Assembly: GCA_032158295.1 (NCBI GenBank) | Contig: CM063256.1 | Location: 6,186,034 to 6,250,033 of the forward strand | Direction: 5' to 3' | Source: Pycnopodia helianthoides | Taxonomy: Eukaryota > Echinodermata > Asteroidea > Forcipulatida > Asteriidae | Length of the DNA: 64,000 nucleotides | Shown: positions 48,058 to 61,600 of the stretch, one piece after another | How the letters are laid out: every line of letters starts with the position of its first letter | Numbering within the stretch: position 1 is the stretch's first letter | The notes under the pieces: generated by a model | Told to the model about the DNA's origin: nothing | Seen by the model: the letters and a program-made list of their open reading frames with translations, nothing else | The model's database searches: none | Made by a program: the position numbers and the translations under genes

Positions 48058-48614
48058 TTAAAGGGTCCATGAAATGTAATCATTGGAGATGCACCCTTCT
48101 GTCCCATTTCACCTTATTTTCAATTGTTCTTTTTGCGATTTTTAAGGGTATTGTGGTGCCTTTTCGGATTTCATGCTAATGCATATTCATAAGCAAAAGT
48201 GTGATGTCATGTCAGGCAGATATATCAATGTTGCAATTAGTTTATTCACAAAAACAGAATTTAGGAAATTTCACTGTCATAAACATTTTTTTCTTTAGTG
48301 ATTTGTTAGTGTGTCAGTTCATTGCCGTAAGCCAAACTGAAAATTTTCTCACAAATTCCTTTAGCAAGCAAATTTTGGGGTCCATAATTTAGTTTTTTCT
48401 GCAAAAATAAAACAAGTGTCTCCCTGAAATGACATGACTGTGACAGCGCCCTCAGTTTTCCAGATAAGAGAGGAACTTTTTAAATGTTTACAGAAATTCA
48501 CTTCTCAATTGAATTAACCAAATATGGATGTCAATTAGTTCTCATACACATAAGGAGATTAGAAAGTAGCTAAAAATATATTTTGAAGAAATTGTTATTT
48601 CAGGGGCCCGTTAA
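48058..48614. mobile_element. TTAA element with AAGGGTCCATGAAAT ends
   Basis: The left end, TTAAAGGGTCCATGAAAT, is inverted at the right as ATTTCAGGGGCCCGTTAA, with a few mismatches. TTAA is at both boundaries (48058-48061 and 48611-48614). No ORF of note. Confidence 0.6.
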
Positions 48615-49590
48615 GCTAATATGCAAATCTAATTTACCAAGATTCCAATCGACAAGGGTAAGAACAAAAATACGGTAATTTGGTGTACTTTGGTGTATTT
48701 GTAAGCAACAACAACTTAACTAATTTATTAATTCAATGATTATATTTATAATTCACTCTTTATGTTTACAGGCCTATATATTTAACAATAAGATTGTGCA
48801 TGATAATCTACAACTGTTTTTACGGACCTGGAATAACAAACCCAAAAAGTATTGACATGAAGGAATGGGCAAACTCGTTTCCAACTATTTAATACGATTA
48901 AAGGCAAAGTTATAAAATCGATGATATAGGATAATATGATAGGTTGGCGATTTATATTGTAAGCCACAAACTCAAACACTTCACGTATATGTCTAATAAT
49001 ATTACCTATTAAACACAATACTTGTTACTTAAGATAAATATCTTAACATAGTCCTTGATCTGATGTATTTATTATGTTGTTGTCCTGCTACATTTTACAG
49101 TTTTTCGGCTTTACAGTGAGGAACCCTGAGTAACTTTTTCATTTATACCATTTGAGAAAGACCGAAATAACCAGAGATTTCTTTGTGTATTTTGTAGAGT
49201 ACGTGTATTACTGGCGCTTGTTACCAATAACTAAGGCCTTATGTACTCTTTATTCAGTTGTGTGCAGCTACGCTGTATAATTTTTACTTGTAGTTTACAA
49301 TGTAGATTATGGCTGGTGGGGCATGCACAAAGGATATTGTGTGGTGTATGAAAATATACTCCTAGGTTTCATTAATAAATAACCAAAGTAAAGTACTGAA
49401 GTCTCTGTTGTTTAGGCTATAACACCTGGTTCATGCATCCAATCCTGAAAGCTCACGGCAAATTCATGAATTCTATTATAATAAAACCACACTTTCATCC
49501 AAATAATTTACAGTTCAATAATGAATGAAAAAATCCCCTCAGCCCATTGATTTCGACCATTGATATATTGACCTTGTATAGTTGTGCAAT
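48615..49590 (-). other. downstream region / 3' UTR of the TRPA1 gene
   Basis: A minus-strand AATAAA lies at 49249-49254, about 340 bases after the stop codon, and is a candidate polyadenylation signal. Another lies near 49070. The rest is AT-rich. Confidence 0.45.
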
Positions 49591-49684
49591 TCATACAGAA
49601 TTTTCCGGGTGTTGAGTGACTGATGCTGATTTGATACTTCGCTGGTTCCTTTGAGAGGCGCATACCACTTGACGGAAATCAAAT
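49591..49684 (-). CDS. TRPA1: TRPA1 last exon with stop codon
   Basis: The acceptor CTTTCAG completes an Arg codon, then FDFRQVVCASQRNQRS... VTQHPENSV and TGA at 49591-49593. It is a short, basic, poorly conserved tail. Confidence 0.8.
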
Positions 49685-52600
49685 CTGAAAGAAACGACAT
49701 ATATTGTTAATTAATTCATGGGAATGATGGCATGTAACCAGTCATGGTTACCTTCATTTATTACATTTTAATTGTACGATAAGTTATAATTGAATCCCTC
49801 ACGATTTGGAATTAGTTTTTCCCCGAGTCCAAATCACAGGACTGTCGGACATTATGCTGCAACTGCTGTAAACCATGACGATTGTCACGATGATAACCGT
49901 GAATTAGTGGGTATGCTCTAGTAGCTTCCACGAGTCTCCTTGCGTGGTGCGAGGGGCTTATGACGAACTCGGCACACTACCACCCTTCTCGTGAAGCCTA
50001 CTGTGCTTGTGAAGCTGGACATGGAGGCAGACGTGACATGCATGTAAAAACATGACGACGTGCAGCAACGTTAATATCGTAAAATAACTTTAAACCGTTT
50101 GGAAAAGTGTACTTAAACAATAACCGTAGTTACTCAATTTTACAGCAAGTTATTTGGCGCTTTAGTACTAAAATAATAGTAATTTATGTGGTAAAAAATA
50201 CTATTTTAAAAACCCTTTTGGTGAAAATTCAACGAGGAGAACATTGCCTTTTGACTTCCCTGCTGTCCCACACAACTCACAAGAAAAGGTGTTTGTATAA
50301 CCCCCTTTTTGTGAATCACTTGTGTGACGTCATGAAAGTACTCAATCGAACGCTCAGAATAAGGCTTGTTTGGGCAATCTATTGGTGGCGCACTTTATTT
50401 TGAATCATTTCGACAATGACGGATTACACTCGGAACATTTTTTGAGAAGGTTGTTGCGTAGCCCAAACTTACACTTTGATATCCATCAGTTTGTTTTGAT
50501 ATTAAAATCAATACCAGAACTAGTTTACCAATTAACGATGTATCCACAAACTGCCAATGATATTAATATTTTCGACCCATGAAGTAATAAGACTAACCTG
50601 GGTTGGACTACACCATCCGCTGAGGGCGATATACCCTCATCTTGATCAGCTTCTGTGTTAATTTCCATCTTCTGCATGATCAGGCGCAAGATTTCAGACT
50701 GTTTCTCCATTTGACTTGTCAATGACGTCATCCTAGAATTTTGAATAAAATACAGATTTTAAGATTGACGTCGCCTAGGCTGTCAGGATTAAATATTACT
50801 TTTTGAGTACAAGATCATAATTTGTATTCGAGCAACATTAAAAGCTTTTGAAATTCAGGGTAATTGCAAGAAACAATAAAGCTTGTACTTGTCCGTCAAA
50901 ATATTGCAAGAGCTTCAGATATCATTATAAATGACATGCTTGTTTATGAATTGCTTTTAAACTGTAAAACTGGGTCAAATAACACGTAGTGTTTGCCAGC
51001 TTAGAGTCAATTGTGAATTGTTTGTGTGATGCTCCATGTACTTTATAGCTTAGTTTGAGACTTTTTAGTCATCAGACCAAGTTAGTTGTTGATGCTGGTT
51101 TGATTCCCCCAAGTACATTTCCCACTCATCTCCAGTATTTTTCAGAGAGACAGAGATTTATCCGGTAACTTTGCTGTCACCTAACATCTCAAAAATCTCC
51201 CAATGATGTTCGGTTTGGCTTACTTCTTCTTGATTGAGGACATTTCTGTGTTCGTTTTGGAATCTTTCTTGGATTGTAGTCCCTTGACACACGACATCAT
51301 TTTATCCCTTATCTTGGTTGCCTTATCACACTTGCCGTCCCGAACGTCCTTCCAAAGTGTTCTTGCCTGAAAAAAATGATTCTAAACGTGTAATGATTCA
51401 CAACAGCATCAAATGCAGTAATACACGTAGTCTCTCTATCGCTTTGGGAACAATAATATTAAAGCCGAAAATGGTGCATCAAACAACGTTATTAACATCA
51501 CATGTAGGACGCGATCGTCTGTTCCAGATTAATTGTTTCAAATTCTAAAACATAGGATGCTTGAAACTGCTGTGGGAATTACGCACATTGGATGGCCAAG
51601 GGTCATAAATAAATTAAAATATTAAAAGCTTACTTTTGTTTAGGTTGTTACATTGTTAGCTCACTTTATACGAAATGTCCATGTCATGAACGATAAATGA
51701 CTTTGATATAGACTTAGGAAACTCTCTTCTCTGTGGACTTTCCAGCAAAGACATCGAACGTATCCAACGATTCCAGAACAGGGCAGCCAAATTAATCTTT
51801 ATGGCAAACAAATCTGACCACATTTCACACCTCCTGCACCAACTCCACTGGCTTCCTACAAGAGCGTAAGTCTTTTCTATCAGAGTGTGATTCAATTTAT
51901 TTTGACCTGTTGTATACTGTGCGGTATGGTTTTCTTACTGATAGGAATTCATTCAGGTTAAAACGGGTGACAACAACAGCTGCGAGACTGATTGGCATTG
52001 ATGTTAAAGATCTTTGTGGTATCTTTGAGGAGGCGACACTTAACAAAAAGCAGTTTGTCATGCAGTACCCAACCCATCCTATAAATCACCTGGTTAGTGT
52101 GCAACAATCCGGCAGAATCAGGCCTTTACGCACAAATTCAGGGCGCTTTAGAAGATAATTCTTGCCAAATTCCAGTCATTTTTTAAACTTTAGGGTCCAA
52201 CGCTAATTGTACAGCGAGGCGGTTCAATTGATTTATCGCTGTATCGTTCTTTTGTTTTTCGAGAGTGTTTTTATGTAATGGATTTTAAGCCATTTTCTTG
52301 TTTCTTATTTCATGTACTTTGTAGTGGTGTTTTCAACGCACGGGATATGGACATTCATGTTTTTATATCAAGACAAAGAATACTAAATAAATGAATGAAA
52401 TGAATGAATGAAGTATAAATGTTTGAATGAAAGTGCTCCTCCTCACCTCACTGAACTTATCACTCCATACCAGCCTAATCACACAATCTGTTCCAGCTCA
52501 GATACAAGGATTTTCACAAAACCCCAAACCAGATACTTTTCACTCTAACAGCTGCTCCATAATTGTTATTATAGAAAACTCAACCTCAATACTCACTTTG

Positions 52601-55600
52601 CTTTGTTTAAGTTTGCACTTCAGGTTAACAAATCTAACCACGTAGTCTTTGTCGACATGCTCCAGAATTCTTGCAGGAATCTTGCCTTCCATTTCCGTGT
52701 AGAGCTGCACCTGCATTGCTAGACTCTTCAATTTAGCGTCTTGCTGGACACTTGCGATATCACCAACTGCTAGACCAATCTGAGGAACGACAAACTCTAA
52801 GGAATCAGGTGAATGTATAATAAATCATTGATCTTTGAATATTTTATTCCTTTCATCCCTGCTAATCTTAGTTTTCGAAAAATTCTTGGTTTTTTTTCAA
52901 CACTTGTTTTGCACGTTCATACTGTGTTTATTTTGATTTGAAAATTCGAAATAGGACGTGAGTGTTGAGTGATATTTCCCTCTCACTGAAAAGTGTGTTT
53001 AGGAAAAACTGTTTATCAGCGTTTGTTACGTTTGTCGACTATTGCAGACGCCAACGACTTTAACATAACTAAGTCTTTTATTAAAGGAACATTACAGAAT
53101 TGGTAATTGTCAAATATACTTTTGATCACAGATTTACATAAAACTTACACGGTCTGATGATGATGATAGTAGAAAACATCCCTTGAAATTCTTCTGTCTG
53201 AAATGCCATATTTTATGAGAAATGAATAAACTAATTTTCCGATTGGAGTTTATCGCTCAGTGAGCGTTTTATTCGTTTGTTGAACCTATATGATTTCATG
53301 CAAATGTGTAATCGGTTTTTCACTATTTTCTCGTGACTCAGATGGCCGATCGATCTCAAACTTCTACAGGTTTGTCAGTTTATGTATATGGTGGATTACA
53401 TAAGGTGCTTACACTGCCAGCAACTGTTTTGTTAGCAAAAACCAATTCTGTAATGTTCCTTTAAGAGGGCTGTTTTTCCGAGTTTTTAATTCCTCGAGTG
53501 ACCCCTTCAGTAATCTATTTCCATATGAGACAATAACCACATGTAACGAATGTTTCATTTTAGAGGGAAGAGATAGATTTTCTAAAAACCTTGCGTGGGC
53601 GTGAGCAAGTTCTAAACATGGCTCAGGATTGTTCATTTTTTGCAGCTGGAATTTTGTTCCAAGGTCCACACCGAGGTCACGTCAAGAGTCTTAGAGGTAA
53701 TTTCGTTACGAATGAAACCAAGATAGCTCGTACACGTTTGATGAAATAGACCCTTCCCATGAAGTATGTTAATTGAACATCGCGCATGCGCACTCTTCCT
53801 ACTGGTTGGCAAAATAAGTGAACATCACGCCATTTTGTATGGGACTGATGATGGCGTGGTGCACACGCGTTTGTGCGTCTTCCTTATGCACAATTCTATG
53901 GCCACCCAACAGTGTCTGTACGCATACGTGAATGTAATTAAAATATTTCATGAGAAAGGTCCATTACTTACCATTAGATTCATCAGAATGATTGTCAGGC
54001 ATATGACAAGCAAAGTAAGAAAAAAGAAGGTTGTCTCAGGGAACGGCAGGGTTTGATCGTCGGAGTCCGTTGCCGGATACACAAAAGAATTGATGAAGTC
54101 TATCTCTGCCATCGTCATTGAAAACACACGGAAAATAGAGATCGGTAACGACACGAAAGCTTTGTTTTCCTGCATTACAATGAAAAAAGATCATGGAGTC
54201 ATGGCTGTTCGGTAACGTTATTTTAAACAACGTAACAACAGTACCACAAATTTCCTTTGCAATACGGAGAGGAATTCTTTATTAACGGAACAGCCGAGCA
54301 GCAACTCGCGCACTCTTCAAACTCCATCGGGAAAGTTGAAGGTTTATAAATAGCCTGTAACAGTAGGCCTAAGGCCACAAATTATCTTATACACCTCCAA
54401 CCTTACCGATGCAGATTGAAGAGTGCGCGAGTTGCTGCTTGGCTGTTTGGTTTCTTTTAAAAAAAATCCTCTCCGTGTTGCAAAGGAAATTTGTGGTATT
54501 ATTGTTACGTTGTTTTAAAAGGTTTGTTATTATTTATTATTATTAGCATTAAATATTTATTGCTCTTTAGGGATCTTAATTAATTTGGGTTCTCTTAAAG
54601 GAACATTACATAATTGGGTTTTGCTAACAAAACAGTTGCTGGCAGTGTAAGCACTTTATGTAATCCACCAAAAACTGACAAACCTAGAAGTTTGGGATCG
54701 ATCGGCCATCTAGGTCACGAGAAAATAGTGAAAAACCGATTACACATTTGCATGATGTTTCAACAAAACGCTCACTGAGCGATAAACTTCAATCGGAAAA
54801 TTAGTTTATTCATTTCTCATCAAATATGGCATTTCAGAAAAAAAATATAATTTTAAGGGATGTTTTCTACTATCATCATCATTAGACCGTGTAAGTTTTA
54901 TATAAATCTGTGATCAAAAAGTATATTTTACAAGTTTTTTTCTCACCAATTCTGTAATTTCCCTTTATGGTTACAACCACTAATGGTGACGGAATTCTTA
55001 CCTCATCCTTCATGAGGATAAACAAAGCCATAGCAAAGGCAATGATGAGACCTAAGAACACTGCCAGAACGCGTATCAAGGTAGAGAGTATGGCTTGAAA
55101 CATCACAACGTAGATACCGAACGATTCAGTCCTAAAAACAAATAGTAGCAAACCGGTATTATTTGACCAGGAGTTTAAGCTATTTTCAGCTTGGCATGAA
55201 TTGTGTATTGAATCAAATATCCATGAAAACGGTTCTTACCATGTGCTCAACTTCGCTGGAATTAAGGTACGATAACCTTCGATATCAATCATAGAACCAA
55301 ACGATACCCTTTGATATCATTCGTAGAACCAAATAATACCATTCGATATCAATCACAGAACCAAAACAATACCCTTGGCTGGCAATCATTGAACTGAACC
55401 TGTGAGAATTTCTTTGCGGTTTTCCGCTTTTAAAAACAGTAATAAGGTTCTTAGTCAAACTGATAAGTAACAATGTTATTGTTTTTACCTTTGTTGATAG
55501 AGGAGCAAAATAAACCAGGCAAGGAATGAGGCGAAAGCTGCACTCTGCCGTTGCAAGTCACTCATTCCAGTATGATAAATGTCATCCGAACACAGTATAA

Positions 55601-58600
55601 ATGGAAGAACAAACAGTAAAGTTGCCGTGTATAAACCCCACTCCAGATAGTTGGTGAAGTCTGTAAAGTAGTTCACTCGCTTTTGCAATAGAAGGGTGGA
55701 GAAAGAAAATCAATCAATAGCAATCACAAAGTAATAGTTCGGTTGTGTACGTACACGCGAAAAAACTAGGGAAGACAGTTGTGTGTCTTCTTTCCAAATT
55801 GCGAAGTGGCAAGTATAACGATTTGGGAGACTAAAACATTTTTTTACGATTAAGATAAATATAACACTTTTTGGGAGAAAAATACTGAAACTCACGCACA
55901 CAAAAATTCACGTAAACATTAGAATTTTTCTGGCATAGACCGTTCCATTGTTGATAAACAAACCGCACTGGATGGCATGGACAGCCGAATGTTAGCAAAA
56001 CATTCAATCGTGTTAACAGACAATATGACCAAATTCATCACTTTTGCAAATGTTTATTTGACACAAATACATCCCATGATTGGTTGCTTTGTTTCCAACA
56101 AAATCAACAGTATTTTTTAATATTTGTGTAACATTGTTACAATCTGTTTTTGCTTTGCATTGATGGCTTTCCATAGTTTTCCAACCTTGGTTGGCAAAAA
56201 CTCGGGCTGTGACGTTGCAATAGAAAGGTCTATAGCTGCTACCACCAGATCCCAAAGTCTTCAAGAGGTACTAGTGGTGTCAAATTCATAATCTAAAGGT
56301 GAGATATAAAATCATTTTTTCAGTGACTCAGTACAACTATTGTGTTGCGCCTTTACTGCAGATAAGCACTTCACGATAGGAATTCGAATTACAGAACGTT
56401 ACTATGGTGCTTATCGCACAACGGTGGAACATTTAGAATGTTAACAGATTCAAATCATTAATCTAAAGAAATGTACATATATACATGGAGTTATATATAC
56501 CTCATGCATTAGCTGTGCGAACTCTTTCAGGACGTTGATAACGCAAAAGGCAACCGTAAAGTACGAAGAGCTCATCATCATCTGAAAGAATAGATAGGAT
56601 TTTTGTAAATGTCAAGATCATTACAAGCATTTCCTTCCCCTTTGTGACATCTGCCACTCTGCTGCTTCCCCTTAAGTTCTTGATCAGAAAATGCCACCAA
56701 ACCATAGGCCTACTTCAGTCATACGTAAGATGCATTGCATAGGTCTGTTCATGGTCAGGTACCCACGCTATGAGCAATAACGCCCCAAGTCAAAAGCATT
56801 TTATACGAGTTGGACGTGTTTACATGACAAGACCTACGCAATTTGTGTTTTCAAATGTTCAGAACCCCTCTAGCTTGTCTATTTGGTTGCTTTTTTCCAG
56901 CTAAAGCTACTTTCTTTTCTGCACAGTTTCCGGAATAAGGATCTCTCATTTTGCTTGTTCGCTTGTTATATATATTTATATATTTTCATTTACTGACAGA
57001 CATTTTTTACAGGTACAGGGTACCGCCATGGGTACTAAAATGGCACCCTCATATGCCAACCTATTCATGTCTGACTTAGAGGACAGACTCCTGTCCTCTG
57101 CCCCAAACCGCCCAATAGTTTGGTGGAGATTTATTGGGATGATTTTTTTTTCCATATGGTGTGGTGGTCAAGACAGCTTGGATGAGTTTATCGACCATAT
57201 AAAGCTAAGGCCATCTACCCTACAAATTTTATATGTATATATGTATATATATAACAGTAACTAAATCCCCTAATGGCATTATTACGGATGTATACAGCAA
57301 ACCCACTGACACCCACCAGTATCTTCTCTCCAACAGTTGCCACCCTAGTCACTGTAAGAAGGCAATTGCTTACAGTCAGGCATTACGTATAAGGCGTATC
57401 TGTTCCACAGATACCTTGTACAAAAGTCGTTCATCCGACCTAAGGAAACACCTTGTTTCAAGGGGCCACAGCGAACGCAGGGTCCAACTTGCCATCAGCA
57501 GAGCCCTCAACATGCCTCGTCATACTTTGTTGACCAACACGAGAACAAAAAAAGTCCCGACCAAGAGAGTTGCCCTAGTCACCACCTTCCACCCTAAACT
57601 GCCTAAACTTTCATCAATCCTCAATAACAATATGAATATACTTCACTCCTCTAACAGGTTATGCTCAGCAATCCCTGAGCTCCCCATGGTTGCATTCCGC
57701 CGCCCTAAAAACCTGGGAGACATCCTAGTCAGGGCTAAACTCACACCAGGTACATGCCAAACACCACCCCTAACAGAAATACTAGGTTGTCACAAATGTA
57801 CCCGCTCCAAGTGTAGAACATGTCTCTACGTCAAACCGGCACTTAAGGTAAAGAGTCATAGCACTGGCTCTTCTTACAACATCAAGACCGACTCCCAATG
57901 TAGCACACCTAATGTAGTCTATGTTATATCATGTAAGAAATGTGGACTACAATATGTGGGAGAGACTAAGACCAAACTTAGTCTTCGCTGTGCGAACCAT
58001 GTCTCTTCCATAAAGACCAAGAAACAGTACCCCGTCTCCATCCACTTCAACAGCCCCAATCACAACGTCAAAGATGTTGAACTTATGGTGATTGAGGCTT
58101 GCAATGGTGATGACACACACCGCAAACTCAGAGAATCGCATTGGATTCACCAACTTAAGACAGTCCAACCCTTTGGACTTAACATCAACACCGGTGTCAA
58201 ATAAATTCCCACTTCATTTACTGCTTACTTATTTATTTTATGTAATATAAATACAATTACTGCTAATAACCTGTTCTTTCAATGATTGATTTGTTTTCCA
58301 TTCTTAAGTTGTTTTAAAAACCATATTTTCTTCACTGGCTAACTGTTACCGTTCTTTTTCTCAACAAGTTTTTTGGAGATCGACCTGTTCTTTTCCTAAT
58401 AACCCCTTCTCTCCTCAGACTTGTTCTATAATTATCTCCCTTTCTCATTGTTGTATATACTTTGGTCCTGTTCCCTATTGTTAATTGCATCATACCGGAT
58501 GCCTCGTGCCCCTTAATCCTGTCCTTTCATGTTTCCCGCTTGGTCCAGTAATCCTCCCTTTCACTGACCATCCTTTTGTCCCCACCACATAACTCTGATT

Positions 58601-61600
58601 GGTTCTTGGCCGCCCCGTTGTTTGTAAACTAATAACTTTGATTGGCTATAATTTTCCCTTCTTTTTCTGGATACCATCCCATTGTGCTTTGCCTCTCTTT
58701 TTTGCTATAAATGGATATGTTTTTCGTTTGTGCTTGTTTTTGCCTCTGACGAAGGTCCGGTTTGGATCGAAAGCTAAGGCCATCTACCCTACAAATTTTA
58801 TATATGTATATATATATATATTTGTAATTATTTGTATCTCCGCATTCCTTTTGTGAATGACCGGACCGGTAGTGCCATTCGACTTGTTGATATCATGAAA
58901 CGATTATCTCAAGACGATTGCATGCGAAGTATTCTGATATGAATGCTGTACAGATGATGACAACCCACAGCAAGACATTCTAGAAGTAGGATGTCAACTT
59001 CGAAGAGATCAACTCAAGAAATACAACCCATCCTCGCAATCAAAATCTAAGATGGTTTTACTTGCCGTTTTCATTACCCCGCCGAACTCAACAGTTGACG
59101 ATTGGGTAGCATTACTCGTAGTATAACTCGGTGTTGTATAAGTTGAGCAGTTGACGGCAAGGAAAGACAGGCATCCGAGGAAAAGCAGGTAGAATACCAT
59201 ACTTGCCGAGTGGATTATAAACCCATATGACTTCCTAGTCAAGATAGAATGAAAAAGACATTGTGGGGATTTGTGATGTTTTTAAAACTAATCCAATCAA
59301 CTGTCGTTAAGTAAATATGAGGTATTACTAGGAAACTATTTCTACCAAAACACAGACCATTACTTCAAACAACTAAAGCAATATTTTAACAACATTTATT
59401 TTATAATATCTGAAATATGCTCATCATTAAGGTGAAAAATTGTATCAACGGTGGGTTTCCTTCTTTTTGCAACCACCATTTATGTTGCGTGCGGATGGCG
59501 GAATCGCAATAGTCGAGAGACAAGGAACAACATCTTGCACTAGCAAGACTATAAATAATGTTACTTACACAAAATGGCTTTAAACATTATTTACCATTTC
59601 TGGTTGAGATATTCCACGCAGACAGGGTGTGAAAGGATATCCATTTGATCGTGTTCAACCGCCATCTGAGTGTGAGACAAACAAATTTGTACTTGATAAT
59701 TATTTTCAAGATGGATTTTTTTCTGTAAAATTAAAAGCTAATAATGTGCGCAAATAAATTCGTTGATATCAATGATGACTTCCGCAAAGAGGTGGTTCTA
59801 CGAAGACAGAGATTTAAATGGCGGCTCTAAGGTGCTTCTAATAGTAATATTGTAGTCATTACCTTATTCTGGCCATCGTAGATACCGGTTGGTAACTATT
59901 CTACACTTAAAAATTGTACTTGGTAATACTTTAAAACAAGTTTACACAATTATTCAAAAATAGTGTGGAACTTGTTGGAAACAAAGCAACAATCATAATA
60001 TTTATATTTTGTTTGTTGAAAGTTTGCAGAAATGTTGAATTTGGTCGCAACATCTGTACCAACATTGCTAACATTTGGCCGGTCATGCCTACCAGTGCGG
60101 TTTGTTGATCAACAAAAGAAAGGTCTATACTGTCTTGAGGATAAAGACGGGGACCAGTCTAATGCAGTCTAAGTCACCGACGCCACGAGGTAGCACAGAT
60201 GTAGATACCAGTAAAAAGTAACAATCGGAGAAAACGGCGTTTAAAGTTGCACGCTTTTTAAAATCAAGCTTTCCTTCAAAATTTTAAGGTATTTTCAACT
60301 GATTTTCTTACAGTGGAGAACTACCATACGGTGCTTTTCAATGCTTTTCGTCCTTAATTAATAAGCAATAAAGTAAGAAAACTGCGGGTAAGTACGTGAC
60401 GTCGAAAATTGACATTTTCCGTTTTCACGAAGTAGCACTGCAATGTATTACTGTGCTTGTTTGTGACATAAGATTGCAGTGCTACTTCGTGAAAACCGTT
60501 TTTTATTTTTCACTTTTGAGATTGGTGTGCACCGTGTGTTTCAATTGTAAATTGAATCTCGGTGCTACTTCCTGGCGTCAAAAAATGTCAGGGTCGGTGC
60601 ACAGTTGCAAAACCTAATTACCATAATTAAAAAAGTAAAGCTCACAAAGCGTTGAAACTTCATGAAGTTGTAGGCTTCGGTTAACAGTGTTTAAATGGGT
60701 AAAACAAAACTAAAATCTTGTACACTGCGTGCTACTTCGTGGCGTCGGTGACGCAATGTAAACAAGATACTTACATTTAATGCACTCAGTGGGCTTATAG
60801 GGAAACCATTGTCTTTATTCCGAATACGCTCTTCACGGGGCAATTGCAGAAACTTAAACTCATACAGAATCTGAAAATGAAGATGTAAACAAATATGACT
60901 GGCTTATAGGATCAGTGCATATCTACATAAGCAGGGGTTTCATCATTATTGACAAATATTTTAGAACTTAATTGAATATGATTATTATTATTTTATTTTT
61001 TTTATCTTGCAAAAACATATTCAAGCAAGAAACTGACACAATTTGGAGGTAAACAATTACCAGTTGATTAATTTAAATGGCGAAAAGAATAAATCACTGG
61101 TCATTCGATGTAACAGTGGGGTTCACTTAACGGCAAATATTGACTTGGTGAAAAATTGACTTGAACGGGATTTGAGCCTGCGACCTCCGGATTAACGTGC
61201 CGGCGCCCAACCAACTAAGCTATCCTACACTACTGACGGCGGTCTCACTATTTTGACAATAGCTATGATCAGGAGAGTCAGACGGAAGCCATACAGCCTG
61301 CAACTGCCGTATCAAACTAAGGATTGCACCAAGTTTACGTTTGGGGGTGAACAGAGAATATTAGCTCAGTTGGTAGAGCAGTCCAGAACCCGTTTTAGTC
61401 ATTTTTTCTTTGTTCTCCCCAAAAATTAGTTAAAATTTACCCAGTCAGTTCATTGCTTTAAAATATTTTAAGAGAATGAAACTTGTTACCCAATAGTCCG
61501 GACTGGTAGGCGTATCTGTCGATGTGGTCACACTGCGATCCAACATTTTCTTCAAAACAATGTCAGAACATTATTTAGCATAAAGTTAACAATTTGTTGT

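Larger units (their letters stand above)
57003..58862 (+). mobile_element. Penelope-like element, 5' truncated, rearranged
   Basis: It begins inside the RT (GTAMGTKMAPSYANLFM). It then carries an internal piece of the element's own terminal repeat (57202-57250) and the RT C-terminus with linker and GIY-YIG domain. It ends with a hammerhead motif and a TATATG microsatellite. It is inserted in the TRPA1 S1-S2 intron, antisense to the gene. Confidence 0.92.

Noticed and set aside
59062..59077. Alternative S1 exon end at GCAA|GTAAAA
   Set aside because: It would leave phase 1, which does not join the phase-0 S2 exon; GGG|GTAATG keeps the frame.
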